Position numbers and translations under genes: made by a program. A stretch of DNA of 64,000 nucleotides from Sepioteuthis lessoniana. Lineage: Eukaryota > Mollusca > Cephalopoda > Myopsida > Loliginidae. Numbering within the stretch: position 1 is the stretch's first letter; each line of letters opens with the position of its first letter. Location of the stretch: NCBI GenBank assembly GCA_963585895.1, contig OY757934.1, positions 39,164,510 to 39,228,509 of the forward strand, written 5' to 3'. A model generated the notes under the pieces. That model was not told the origin of the DNA. It saw nothing but the letters and a program-made list of their open reading frames with translations, and searched no databases. Positions 1 through 10,005 of this stretch are shown piece after piece.

Positions 1-549
1 TCAAAGCCCCGCTGCCAGGGAGGACAAAGGCGTCAGGGTGACCCACTAACCCACCTTTTGATTTAGTGGGAAAGTGCGTCTCAGTACCAGACACTTCATT
101 TATTTATCTCTCCTGAGGACTGATCTTTGCCAAAAAACCCAGGATCCTACCTTACAACCCAAACATAAAAATAATTCTTAACACCAAAGCTGGAACTTTT
201 TTTGCTCGGATAATTGTTTACTTCCCCACATTTTTTTAAAATTTTCTTAACTCCTCATCCTTCCTGTTTCCCGCTTTTCCTTTGCCCTTTCGCTAGACCC
301 ATTGACCATTAAAAGCTAAACATAAAAGCTTAACATTATTTTTTTTTACCAATTATGCTAATAAGGCTTCTTGCGATTTCCCGCTCTCCTTGTACGCGAC
401 TTCCCACTTTATTTCAGACAGGAAGTTGGAGATACACCTCAGCAATACCTTCCTGAGCGCGCTATCTCATATACATACACATATATGGATAAATAGGTAT
501 CTTGCAAGTTAGCAACAACAAATTATTGTATGAATTTCTCGAAACTGCT
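1..549. other. AT-rich non-coding DNA, nothing recognised
   Basis: No open frame of useful length, no repeat family seen elsewhere in the window and no RNA gene is visible here. Base composition is AT-rich, with short poly-T and poly-A runs. Confidence 0.6.
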
Positions 550-554
550 TTATA

Positions 555-662
555 ATGTGTGTGTGTGTGTGAGAGAGAGAGAAAGAGAGAGAGGGAGAGA
601 GAGAGAGGGGGAGAGAGAGAGGGGGAGAGAGAGAGGGGGGAGAGAGGGAGAGAGAGAGAGAG
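555..662. repeat. (TG)n / (GA)n microsatellite
   Basis: A short (TG)n run passes directly into about 90 bp of imperfect GA/GGGA repeats. The frame on the minus strand through it is low-complexity Ser-Leu-Pro and is not a gene. Confidence 0.95.
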
Positions 663-785
663 TGGTGACCATTTTTAAAACTGGGTTACCATTAGTGTCA
701 ATCCTGTAGTGAGCTTCGGCGGTACATATACTATTAAAAATAGTCACACAAAATATGTAACTATACTAATAGATAAATTATAATT

Positions 786-788
<3 letters not shown>

Positions 789-867
<79 letters not shown>
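789..867. repeat. (TA)n followed by (TG)n microsatellite
   Basis: About 35 bp of TA repeats switch into about 40 bp of TG repeats. Open frames crossing it are repeat translations. Confidence 0.95.
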
Positions 868-1254
868 GTGTGCAAAATCTATCTTGCGCCCAAAATAATG
901 TCACTGCAAACAATACTGATCGGTTGTGCCAATTCTGGGGCAAAATCTGTCGCAGTTTGGCTGTCCAGAAGAGTCACCTACGAACACATACAATTTAAGA
1001 AGGGAGTAGGAGAGGGGGGAGAGGACATGAGACAAAGGAGGTGGTCACGCTCGAAACCGAGAGGACGGCCATCATGTATATTAGTACTCATATTACTACA
1101 CATAAATAAGTACACCACAAATAAATGAGACGAATAAGATTTTCACCGATAGTCATTATAAAAATGGAAAGGTAGGCAAAGATTTAATAAGAATATTTAC
1201 TTTTCTTCTAGACGAATATGACAACTTGTCTCAAAAACCTGCATTCCCTATCGA

Positions 1255-1660
1255 CAGGGTTTAGAATACGCTGACCCGTGACCCCGGCTGCGGAGTAAGA
1301 CCCTTTCTAAAAAGGGGTGACCTGATAAGACACTAAACTGCATCTGATCGTGAGACTCCAATTCCGGATTAATTTGCCCAGTCGGCTGGGGCTGTAGAAT
1401 ACACCGACTGCTTCTCTGCAGAGGGGTAGGACCTCCCTGCCCAATGAGTGTCTTGTATATGACACTAAACAATCTGATGGTTAGGCTGGAGGTCTGGGGA
1501 ATGCGGAGTACCCCTTCATTACCATCGCTCCTAGATCCTCTTTGACCCGGAGTGGTAGTACAACTTCATAGCCATTACTCTCAGGTCCACTCTGAACCGG
1601 AGTTGTAGTACCTATTTGGGTCCTATCTATGGATCAAATGCATCTGTTTAGTTCGATAGG
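1255..1660 (+). repeat. Repeat D, D1 copy inside or fused to a D2 copy
   Basis: The first ~110 bp match the D2 subtype head, with a pyrimidine/AAAAGGGG stretch followed by GACACTAAACTGCATCTGAT. At about 1368 the sequence switches to the D1 head (CCCAGTCGGCTGGGGCTG, then ACACCGACTG, then CTGCAG). A D body follows with the phrases GGAGTACCCCTTCATTACC and GGTCCACTCTGAACCGGAG, ending near the CCTATCTATGGATCAAATG motif. The family has no open frame. The junction could be a D1 insertion in D2 or a chimera. Confidence 0.7.
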
Positions 1661-1736
1661 AACATGTTCAATAAAACAAAACGACAAAAACTCTTACGCA
1701 ACAACAAAAAAACCTTTAGATATGAACGCACAATGA

Positions 1737-1855
1737 TTGGTTGATTTTAACGGCATGTGAACCCGTCTAGGGTTATTTTATGTTTAGAAATGATGTTCTT
1801 CAAAACATAAAATAACCCTAGATGGGTTGATATGCCGTTAAAATCAATCGATCAT
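1737..1855. repeat. Inverted pair of D2 3' tails (hairpin)
   Basis: A minus-strand D2 tail (GATTTTAACGGCATGTGAAC, then CTAGGGTTATTTTATG) is followed within about 20 bp by its plus-strand partner (CATAAAATAACCCTAG, then TGATATGCCGTTAAAATC). Together they make a roughly 50-bp imperfect stem with a short loop. Confidence 0.8.
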
Positions 1856-1984
1856 GCAGTCAAATATAGTCTCTATGAATACCACACATCAGCCTATTTT
1901 CATCTGTTGTAGAGATGAAGATCGTCGAGAGACCGATTTATACCCCGGGGAATCTGCTTTAAGACTCTCACCCACCGTTGTTAA

Positions 1985-2106
1985 GAAACAACTACACAAA
2001 AAATGTAAATATGAACGTCCAGTGAACACGATTCCCTAACCACTAGGCATAAAATAACCCTAGATAGGTTGACAAGCTGTTAAAACCAGCCCATTAAATC
2101 AATCAA
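1985..2106 (+). repeat. D2 3' tail, third local copy
   Basis: The segment repeats the D2 terminal region: AAGAAACAACTACACAAAAA, then a tract with AACACGATTCCCTAACC, then CATAAAATAACCCTAGATAG and a tail ending in ATCAATCAAT. It ends beside the preceding tail hairpin. Confidence 0.8.
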
Positions 2107-3440
2107 TAACCTGCACAAAAAAGGGGAAAGGCGTTATCGGTTATCGATTTTTATTTTGTCATGTTTCTATAACTTGTTCCAAATATATTGCCACCCACAC
2201 ACGAAAGGTTAACAATTGAACGATAAAAGATGTTTAAAAGGCAAATATTTTGCAAAAGGAGAGAGATGAGGAGGGAGGCCAGACCGCAGCTGTTGGTTCA
2301 TCGAATTTGTAAAAAGTGTAGGATTTAGGTGACGATATGCTAATGCGACTGACTTATAAAAAAAAGAGCAAGTCATAACTGAAGAAAGAAACCAGCTGTT
2401 ACATCCGGTAATACGTCACATGAAACACTTTTTTTATGTGTTTTCTTTACCGATGTACCAAGAGATAAGATATAGGTAGATTAAAACAATGATTGAGAGA
2501 CAGCTATGGTGGTTCCTGTGACGTCAACTTAGCAGTAGGCCGCGTACTATACAATACTAGACGGAGTACTATACCTAAGAAATTATATACTGTATATATT
2601 AATAACTTATAGTCCAGGTCTAAAGATTAGTATGTGTAACCCGAGGCCGATCCTTTTAGACCTTACTTTTCTAACGTAGGTATCATTGGGGAACAAGAAA
2701 AGGGATAACTGCCATATCATGACTGATAATAGCCGTCTTTGCCACCAAAATTACGACTTAGACATCCTGATTAATAACTTATTGACGCTTTATCCTAGCT
2801 TTTGACTTACGGCAAATATGACAAACCAGCTTAAATTCTCTACGGTGTTAATAGGATCGACCTGTGGAATTTCATTTTTACAAATCTTCAAGCGTCTTCG
2901 GAAGATCGGAAACCTTTTCGTCATTGGCGTATTATAAAAGCCGAATACAGCCAAAATATCTTGTACAAGTTCGTAAGCTTTAATGAAAAATTAACATATC
3001 TATGAATAAGTTTAGGAATATTAGTTGGTACTTTAGACTAGAATTTATTTCCAGTGCACACACACATACACACACACACCTTCAAACACATGCACCTTCC
3101 TTTTTTGTATCTTCGTTTGATTACGTATGAATAAAGTTGTTATACTATAAAAATTGTTACTTGGGCAAAATTTAATGTCCTTAATGTATAAATATGATGA
3201 ATTATAAATCATATAATCTTGATATTTCTAGACTTTCTATTATTAGGTTCAAAGTTTATTTCTTAGCCTTTCAGTAATATTTAGGATTTATACCATGAAC
3301 AAAATTTGGAGACCACTGACTATTGTGACCGTACATCAGCGAACTGAATAACGATTGCCTGTATTGGGTTACTTGGGGATAGAGAAGATACTTAGTTTAG
3401 TCTCACGCACCAAAGACCAATATTAACATTATTTTTTTAT
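2107..3440. other. Unassigned AT-rich DNA
   Basis: No coding frame and no match to repeat families in the window, except a short (CA)n tract near 3056-3080. It may hold an older repeat that I cannot recognise. Confidence 0.5.
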
Positions 3441-3693
3441 TGTGCCATTGGCCTAATCAGTTAGAGTGTTTGCTAATGGTTCGGGACACCAGGGTTCAAT
3501 CTCAAGTCGAGTCATACCAAAGACTCAAAAATGGTACTTGATGCCACCTTGCTTAACTCTTAGCATTATAACGTACGGATCAAGGGTAAAGTAAAGCAAT
3601 CCAGAGAAAGCAGTAGCACACTTCCTGATGCTGCAGTGTAGTAGCTATTGAAATGGGGGCCTTCGGGTCACCCTAGACTAAGGTCAACAACTA
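3441..3693 (+). repeat. SINE-A
   Basis: This is a tRNA-derived SINE. The box A-like phrase GGCCTAATCAGTTAGAGTG and the box B-like GGGTTCAATCTC are followed by the family body (GAGTCATACCAAAGACTC, TGGTACTTGATGCC, GTGTAGTAGCTATTGAAA) and the CTTCGGGTCACCCTAGAC end. The heads fit an RNA polymerase III internal promoter. It is diverged from other copies. Confidence 0.85.
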
Positions 3694-3861
3694 TTTATTG
3701 GGCAATTATTTATATCTGTTGTCTACCAACACCTGATTGCTATTGACAGGTTATCGATTATATGAAATAAACGGAATTTCTTCCAAGCTGTCAATACTAC
3801 TGCATAATTGCACTACTTGTACGTTAACGAAACGCTTAGAGGTAATGCTAGATGAGAACTG

Positions 3862-3944
3862 CACATGCATGCTACATGCTATTTTGAACAAAACCTTGAA
3901 GCAGCACCCCACATAACAATACTTGTACTGCCATTTACCAAACC
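3862..3944 (+). mobile_element. RTE-like LINE 3' region, first half of a split copy
   Basis: The DNA (GCTATTTTGAACAAAACC, then GTACTGCCATTTACC) aligns with the family segment encoding R-A-I-L-N-K-S-W and Q-L-Y-G-H-L-P. The copy resumes after a repeat D insertion, so the LINE is the older of the two. It is a 5'-truncated, decayed ORF2 end. Confidence 0.65.
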
Positions 3945-4392
3945 CTCCAGGCTAGTCGGCCGGGTTGTTGATTGGTAAGACCCCCCGGCAACGAGTGTCC
4001 TACATATGGCACTACAATCAGATGATGAGGCTATAGCTTTAGAGATTTGGGGAATGTGGAGTACCCCTTCACTGCCATTCATCCCAGGTCCACTCTGACC
4101 CGGAGTGATAGCATTGGATAGGGTCCTATCTATGGGTCAAATAGAGCAAACTGTGTGCAAACAAATGACTGATATCAAATTGTCATTGTTATATAGCAAT
4201 ACTTTAAACCATTTTAATGTGTGCAATAAAGAGCTCTGACTCGTTTAAGAATGTTATCTATAAAATATGCAGACAAATCATATATATATATTTAATATAT
4301 ATGTATAAAAAGGATTTAGCATTAAATAACTAACTTATAATTGTTGTCATGCCATAAAACCCAACCCAACCAAACCAAACCCAACCAATCAT
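3945..4392 (+). repeat. Repeat D1, inserted into an RTE end
   Basis: It carries D1 landmarks in order: a remnant of the head, CAACGAGTGTCCTACATATG, GGGGAATGTGGAGTACCCC, GTCCTATCTATGGGTCAAAT, the TGTGTGCAAACAAATGA internal unit and a degenerate tail (TTTAGCATTAAATAACTAAC, then ATGCCATAAAACCCAACC) with a (CCAAA)n-like end. Full length is about 450 bp. It separates two halves of one RTE copy. Confidence 0.8.
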
Positions 4393-4560
4393 AAGTGACG
4401 TTCTTCAATGAACTACCACACATGGACTCTCCAGTGTTGGCCACACAGCAAAAACTTATATTCATCTGCATTGTGCGAAAACTTGGTATCGTTAAGAAGA
4501 CTTATCAAGAGCAATGGAAGAGGATGGAAGGTGAGAGACATTCAAGTGAATCTGTGCTGT
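4393..4560 (+). mobile_element. RTE-like LINE 3' region, second half
   Basis: The stretch with GTGTTGGCCACACAGCAAAA and CTTATATTCATCTGCATTG matches in order the family segment encoding H-G-R-A-K-A-G-R and T-Y-I-Q-Q-L. It continues the copy interrupted at 3944. It is strongly diverged, so the overlapping short frames are not genes. Confidence 0.55.
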
Positions 4561-5164
4561 TGGAACGCCTCGATGATGATAATGATATCTGGAACTTTTT
4601 TTTTCTCCGTAAATTCTGCGAGTCCTGCGAGCTCCTCACAATGGTGTACGGTGAGTCTGTTATTACTGTTAAAGTTGACATTCGTAGTGGAAAAAAAGAT
4701 TAGGAATTGATAAACTCGGACAGAGGGAAAACAACACGCGTGCATTACGTAGAGAGAGGAAAAAATTTTATTAAGGACTTATGGGATAGAAAAAGAGTTA
4801 ACAAAGGGGAGATAATAGTTGGAGTTATCGGACTCGTATAGTACTCTTTTTTTAAGTAGGCAATCCCAACGTGATATTTTATACTGCTGGACGATAAAAG
4901 AACGTAAACAAAATAATTTTATATCACCCCGCCACTCCACCCTCATCCCAGAAAATGATGAGTTTCTCTCTTTGCTGTCCTAAATAATCAATCAAGTAAA
5001 ACCAAAAAACAGTAATATAGATCATTCGAATTTTGCTTTTAAACGTACATAATAATGACAAGCAAGAAAAATCGGTGTCTTTTGACGCTCAACTGAACAT
5101 GCATATTTTCTCGCGTCTTTTTCCCACCCAACGACATCAGTTAGTGGGATGGGGACATTTTAGT
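4561..5164. other. Unassigned AT-rich DNA
   Basis: Nothing recognisable: no long frame and no shared repeat. A poly-T run near 4595 gives overlapping short frames on both strands that look accidental. Confidence 0.5.
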
Positions 5165-5398
5165 TATTTACTAAGATTTGCTTAGATAGTCACACAAGCC
5201 GCAGGTAGTTTACAGTACTTGTAGTAATGAATGGAGTACCCAGTGAGACTCTTGCAGGTTTGCTTGTCAAGCTTATTAACCATTAAACAACTTGTAGTTG
5301 CCTAAGTGGTCACCCATCTACGTATTCAATACGCTCATCGCTGCTTAACTACGGGGATCTAGCGAGAATCGGTGCTTTCAGCATGACTTGACTGTAAA
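5165..5398 (-). repeat. H: 5S-rRNA-derived SINE with tRNA-like unit
   Basis: Read on the minus strand, 5392 to 5290 follows 5S rRNA: GCTGAAAGCACCGATTCTCG, then GTAGTTAAGCAGCGATGAGC (internal promoter box A region), then GATGGGTGACCACTTAGGC (box C region). It runs directly into a tRNA-like unit (TTAATGGTTAATAAGC, then AGTCTCACTGGG) and ends in AAGCAAATCTTAGTAAAT, the tail common to all H copies. This is the best-preserved 5S part in the window. A plain 5S pseudogene is less likely because the same 5S-tRNA join recurs near 31.3 kb. Confidence 0.8.
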
Positions 5399-6290
5399 AA
5401 GGGAATGTGTTTTGTTTGTTTGTTTGTTTGTTTGTTTGCTTGTTGGATTTTTTTAATCATTTATGTAGCATTTTTGGTTGTCAGTTTATCTTGATGATTA
5501 TTGAATAAGATCTTTCGGTTTTGTTTTCAGAAAGAGGAGAAAATTTCCTTTCTTAACTGCTTGGAAAGCGAAAGAGAATAGAAAGATGACATACCGAAGT
5601 TGTATGAATGACATGAAATAGAATTGAGAAACAAATGTTTGCATCAATAACAAACAGCAAAATTATTGAGCGAAATAGATAATAAAATCAATTACAATAA
5701 ATACTAATAAGATAATAAAATCAATAACAAACGGTAAATTATTGAATAAAATAGGACAAAGATTGAAAAGACGTTTTTGTGATGTGGAAAGTCTTTTACG
5801 TATGTGTCGACTGATCTGTGGGATTTGAAGGCTTTTGAAGGTCAGGGGCTAAGGGCAAGGCTGTGTTGCCGTAAGATGTCTGACTCCCTATTTTGGTTAC
5901 ACTGTTTCACCCCACGTTGACTGGCTGGCGCAATGCCTTGCCCAAAGAAAGTCCCAAAAGAAATATAGAAAAAGAAAAGATAGAAAAAAGATAAGAGACG
6001 AAAACATTTCTTCTAAACTTTCCTTTATTTATTTGGTGAAGGGACTAACCAACGCTTCGTCTCGGGACGTAGGCGTGGTGCCCAAAACACCAAACAGCAA
6101 AATGGTGTTGTTGGTTCGACGGACACTGCCTGAAAAAAAAGATAATATCGTCTCCTTTCAAGAGGAAAATCCTTTTTTCTTTTACGCATGCGTCATCTCC
6201 TTTTCCGTTAGAGACCTCTTGGAGTTTCTTCAAATTTAATAGTTTTCTTTTTATCTATTTTTTTTTAATTTAATTTTTTATTTATCTATT
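5399..6290. other. Unassigned AT-rich DNA
   Basis: It contains a (GTTT)n tract at about 5410-5440 and two short local copies of an AATAAAATCAAT phrase near 5680-5740. No gene is visible. Confidence 0.5.
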
Positions 6291-6294
6291 TGTT

Positions 6295-6832
6295 CCCTAC
6301 AGATTGATTGACACGTCAAACCGTCTAGGGTTATTTGATGACTTGAGCTTTGGGAAACACATTCAGTGTACGTTCACATTTACATTTTTTGTGAAGTTGT
6401 TTAAGTTTGTTTTTTTTTTTTTGTTTTTTTTTTTGCACACTGTTTGGTCGAATAATCTTTAAACTGATCAATTGGACTCATTGACGGGACCCTAACAGGT
6501 ACTAAACCTGTCGGTGGGGCTAAAAATATGCTTACTGTATCTCTTGAAGAGGGATATGACACCCCCACAAAAAAAAATGATCTCCTGGAAATGGCACAAA
6601 AATTCCATCTGATGATCAAATAGATCCATTTGATCCATAGTTGGGACACTAACATCTACTACAACTTCGAGTTAAAGTGGACCCGGGAGTAATGACAACG
6701 AAGGGGTACCCAATACTCCCTAGATCTCCAGAACAGGAACATCCCCATCTGATGCAGTCTAGTGTTATAACTGGGACGGGTGTCTTACCCCTCTGCAGGG
6801 GACACAGCATATTTTAAACCCCAGCACCATAA
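6295..6832 (-). repeat. Repeat D2, near full length
   Basis: On the plus strand it starts with the inverted tail (GATTGATTGACACGTCAAAC, then CTAGGGTTATTTGATG). The body follows (TTCACATTTACATTTTTTGT, GACTCATTGACGGGACCC, GGACCCGGGAGTAATG), then the head (CTTACCCCTCTGCAGGGG). Part of the middle appears twice, as if two D bodies are joined near 6620. Confidence 0.8.
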
Positions 6833-6837
6833 TTTGC

Positions 6838-6890
6838 ATAAATATATGACTTCAAGTATTCCTATTTAATACAATTCATTTTCAAACATA
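6838..6890 (-). repeat. Repeat D, left part of the copy split by mariner
   Basis: TATGACTTCAAGTATTCC and the following ATTTAATACA match the D1 3' internal unit. The same copy resumes on the far side of the mariner with TATTTGAGATATGGGACCC. D is therefore the target and is older than the transposon. Confidence 0.75.
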
Positions 6891-7806
6891 CGTGGTGCCT
6901 TCAATAAGTTTCCAGACTTTTTTTTGTACAGGCTTTTAAAATCGTCGTAAACTCATGAAAATTCAGTATGTTATTGCTGTAGATCTTATGAAATGACTGA
7001 CCAATTTTTATGATTTCAGATTCAAATGAACAGTTACAGCAGGAATTGGAATACACCCTACTAAAGCCTGATTGTCACAGTTGGTGAATTTCAAAAATGC
7101 AATCTGGACTTTAGAAGAACGATATGCAATAAAATTCTGTCTTAAACTTGGAAAAAATGCCATGCGATGAAAGCTGGATCTACTGCTATGACCCAGAGAC
7201 CAAGAGACAGAGTTCCCAGTGGAAGCATGCTGGCTCTCTCAGACCCAAGAAGGCCAGACAGAGCAAATCCACCTACAAACTTTTGATGATCCCTTTTTTT
7301 TGACAGCACTGGCATGATCTACATGCACTGGGTTCCCACTGGACAGACAGTCAACAAGGAATACTATGCTGAGGTTTTAAGGGAGTTCAGGAAGAGATTC
7401 CGTCGGAAGAGGCCAGCACTCTTCAAATCGGGTCAGTGGCATTTCCACCAGGACAATGCACCAGTCCACAACTCCATCCTTGTCACAGACTATTTGACCA
7501 AGATGGGCATCAAGACAGTTCATCACCCTCCCTATAGTCCAGACTTTGCTCCCTGTTACTTTTGGTTATTCCCTAAGCTCACAGGCTGTCGTTATGAGAC
7601 AATTGAGATGAAAGAGGCTGTGACGAAGGTCATTGACACGCTCACACAAGAGGACTTCGATGTGGCCTGGCCGAAGTTGTTGGAACGGTACAAAAAGTGC
7701 ATTGCAGCCGGAGGAGATTATTTCGAAGGGGACTAGAGTTTCATGTGTGTACTATCAATAAAAGTGCCCATACAAAAAAGTCTGGAAACTTATTTAATGA
7801 TCATCG
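6891..7806 (+). mobile_element. Mariner-type DNA transposon, internally deleted
   Basis: Terminal inverted repeats share AAGTTTCCAGACTTTTTT (plus strand near 6908, reverse complement near 7776-7793). A TA dinucleotide flanks both ends (6889-6890 and 7807-7808), the usual Tc1/mariner target duplication. The ~916-bp length is short of the usual 1.3 kb. The transposase N-terminal region breaks off after about 20 residues near 7160 and continues just before the first catalytic Asp, so most of the helix-turn-helix region is missing. The copy is non-autonomous and probably dead. Confidence 0.9.
7098..7735 (+). pseudogene. Mariner transposase remnant, broken
   Basis: An N-terminal piece (LEERYAIKFCLKLGKNA) is followed, after a deletion, by DESWIYCYDPETKRQ with the first catalytic Asp at 7163. 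A poly-T run near 7295-7302 shifts the frame. The open part from 7314 reads MIYMHWVPTGQTVNKEYY and has the second Asp in WHFHQDNAPVH. The third catalytic position reads SPDFAPCYFWLF where mariners have APCDFWLF, so the Asp of the DD34D triad is replaced by Tyr. The protein ends with GGDYFEGD, as in full-length relatives. DNA cleavage would be expected to be lost even without the frameshift. Confidence 0.9.
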
Positions 7807-7905
7807 TATCTATTTGAGATATGGGACCCAATCAGGAATTATAACACCAAGTGGGCCTGGGAGTAATGGCAATGGAGAGGTATTCCACACTCATAAGACC
7901 TCTTG
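7807..7905 (-). repeat. Repeat D, right part of the copy split by mariner
   Basis: GGGCCTGGGAGTAATGGCAA followed by a CCACACTC phrase is the standard D body in reverse orientation. It continues the copy seen left of the mariner. Confidence 0.75.
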
Positions 7906-8115
7906 GTGTTTGGTATTGTTACGAAAAAGCAATAAGGTTATTTTTTTAATCATATATACGCTCCCCACTACCCGGGAGTTGAACCCTCTGGCGAAGGAAT
8001 TAACGGCTGCCACTCGCGTAGTGCAACGCTCTTCGAATGAATTGAGCACTCTGGTATTCGGTAAGGCAAAATATTAACAAACGAAAGTTGATACATAAGA
8101 CGTTATAAATTCCCG

Positions 8116-8249
8116 AGCTGACGTATGGCTAAGCGGTATGATACTAAGTCTAACGTAAAGTTGGGCGGGTTTCGATCCCAGCTTGAAGTATCCTACGTGT
8201 TTAGCCACACTGAAGAGTTGTGATACAACGAAACAGTCTGTCTGTAGAT

Positions 8250-8256
<7 letters not shown>
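8116..8256 (+). repeat. SINE-F, plus copy of an inverted pair
   Basis: A tRNA-like head (TGGCTAAGCGGTATGATAC, then GGTTTCGATCCCAGC) is followed by GCCACACTGAAGAGTTGTGA, ACAACGAAACAGTCTG and GATGACTA, ending in a (TA)n tract. The mirror copy lies at 8552-8690. Confidence 0.8.

Positions 8257-8294
<38 letters not shown>
8250..8294. repeat. (TA)n microsatellite
   Basis: About 42 bp of TA repeats at the 3' end of SINE-F and the 5' border of a SINE-A fragment. Confidence 0.95.
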
Positions 8295-8295
<1 letters not shown>

Positions 8296-8296
8296 T

Positions 8297-8530
8297 CTTT
8301 GCTGACGAAAAGACCGGGGTTCAATACCAAACCGAGTCATACCAAAGACTCAAAAAATGGTACTTCATACCTCGTCTCTTAACACTCAGCATTATAAGGT
8401 ACGTATCAAGGGTAAACTGGAGCAATCTAGGGAAAGGAGTATAGCCCTCCTCTGCGCTTCGATGTAGTAGCTCATGAAAAGGGTGCCTTTGGGTCACCCT
8501 TAACTACGGTTGCCAACTTTACTTACTTTA
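8297..8530 (+). repeat. SINE-A, 5'-truncated
   Basis: It starts within the tRNA head at ACCGGGGTTCAATACC and continues through the standard SINE-A body to TTGCCAACTTTACTTAC. (TA)n tracts border both ends, so it may have landed inside the AT-rich tail shared by the flanking SINE-F copies. Confidence 0.85.
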
Positions 8531-8690
8531 TATATATATATATATATATATATAGTCATCCACAGACTGTTTCGTTGTATCACAACTCTTCAGTGTGGCT
8601 AGACACGCGAGATTCTCGAAGCTGGGATCGAAACCCGGCTGACTCATACACCAACCGAGGATACTACCACGCAGCTACAATTTACCTCAA
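8531..8690 (-). repeat. SINE-F, minus copy, with (TA)n end
   Basis: The reverse complement repeats the plus copy at 8116-8256, including ACAACGAAACAGTCTG, GCCACACTGAAGAGTTGTGA and GGGTTTCGATCCCAGC. Its head (GTAGCTGCGTGGTAGTATCC, then TCGGTTGG) is more tRNA-like than that of the plus copy. The two arms are about 135 bp each and enclose a SINE-A. Confidence 0.8.
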
Positions 8691-8985
8691 TGAGTTCCCA
8701 TGGAAACAATCTGAATGAAAACTATAAAACAAATAAGTTTAACAAAATGTCTTGTCACGAGCAAGTTATGATGGTTGTTAGGGTGTAAACACTTAAGCAA
8801 TCCATTTAACCATAAATATGTGATTTGCCTTGGTCATAGTAGCAAAAAGCTGTTGCTATCATTGTCAGCTTTGAAGTTGACAAATCATTTTGACATAACA
8901 GCTTATAAAACAAACTTTTTAGCTTATAAAACAACCTTTTCAGTTCGTTTTATTCAGAGGTTTTTTTTAAATAGATTATTTGAGA
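8691..8985. other. Unassigned AT-rich DNA
   Basis: No gene and no shared repeat is seen. A short local repeat of the phrase GCTTATAAAACAA is visible at 8900-8935. Confidence 0.45.
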
Positions 8986-8990
8986 TGTTC

Positions 8991-10005
8991 AGGGTGTTTC
9001 ACAAAAATTGAATTCATTTCATTATCTAATAACTTGACTAATTCTCGTTCAAATGATTTTAGATTTTAACAGGATGTGTAAAAATATTTAATGTTTAAAT
9101 ACTTTTAATTTTTTTTCCCATGAAGTGGCATTTCTTTAACTGAAAAGAAAAAAAACCCTAAAACATCAAAAATAGAATTTTAAGTTGTTCCTGGACCTGC
9201 TCTTAAAATTTGAGATCATTTGAAAGAGAATTTTGGTCAAGTTATTATATAAAGAAATGATCTGGCAGTTACAGATTTATTTTCTCTCGCGAATCAATGC
9301 CCCCGCCAAGCGATTCGGCCACACACTGACCAATCAGCGAGCAGAGCGCATTGATTCCATCTTCCACTCAAGAACTATTTTTTCTAGCTCATTTTGGAAG
9401 TCAGCAGCAGAACAGAGAGCACACGACAAGCAGAGAAGAAATACCTCTCTCCTGTAGCCTGACACTCCAGCATTGACGATCTTTACTGAAGATAACTGCT
9501 GCTACAGCTACACACTAAAGTAGATAACGGTGGCTACCTGCTACACACTAAAGAACTAACGCTGTGACCCGCGACATTACTGCTACCTGACACCCAAAAG
9601 GACCTTTCTCACTCTGATACAAGTCTACTTTCTGTCATAAAAATAAACCATTCATTGTTGTTCTTCAAAGAAGTTTTGTTATTTTGTTCAGCGCTACATG
9701 AATAACTACAAATTAACTTAAAGTGATACGGAAATTAACCATATATACTAAAATGATATTGAATATTTCGAAACACTCTGTATATCTCAAAGGATATCAA
9801 TTTTACTGAAACACAGTACATCTCAAATGATATCAATTTTTCCGGGACATCCAGTAGATCTCAAATCATATAATTTTTTCAAATAGTCGGTACATCTCAA
9901 ATGATATCAATTCTTTTAAAAGCCGGTACATCTCAAATGATATTGATTTTTTTCAAATACCCTGTACATCTCAAATGATATCGATTTTTTTAAACACCGT
10001 ATATA
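8991..10005. mobile_element. Element E (inverted-repeat MITE-like) with 37-bp tandem end
   Basis: The left end CAGGGTGTTTCACAAAAATT continues into AATAACTTGACTAATTCTCG. The same sequence returns inverted near 9210-9258 (TTGGTCAAGTTATTATAT). After an insertion (9262-9750) the right end GAAACACTCTGTATATCTC leads into six ~37-bp units with the core TACATCTCAAATGATATCAA, starting at 9781, 9818, 9855, 9891, 9928 and 9965. A second copy at 19548-19862 has the same inverted ends with about one unit. Confidence 0.75.
9262..9750. mobile_element. Unknown ~490-bp insertion in element E, LTR-like
   Basis: The heptamer AAATGAT lies on both sides (9255-9261 and 9751-9757), consistent with a target duplication. 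Inside is a relatively GC-rich stretch (9295-9610) and an AATAAA-type poly-A signal near 9645, followed by a T-rich segment ending CAGCGCTACA. This layout resembles a solo LTR fossil, but the terminal dinucleotides do not settle it. No coding frame of note. Confidence 0.4.

Noticed and set aside
550-943. Minus-strand open frames of 60-65 residues
   Set aside because: They translate GA/TG/TA microsatellites into Ser-Leu or Thr-His runs; no domain or coding signal is present.
5284-5398. A functional 5S rRNA gene on the minus strand
   Set aside because: It matches 5S but carries changes, joins a tRNA-like unit and a shared SINE tail, and recurs as part of family H.
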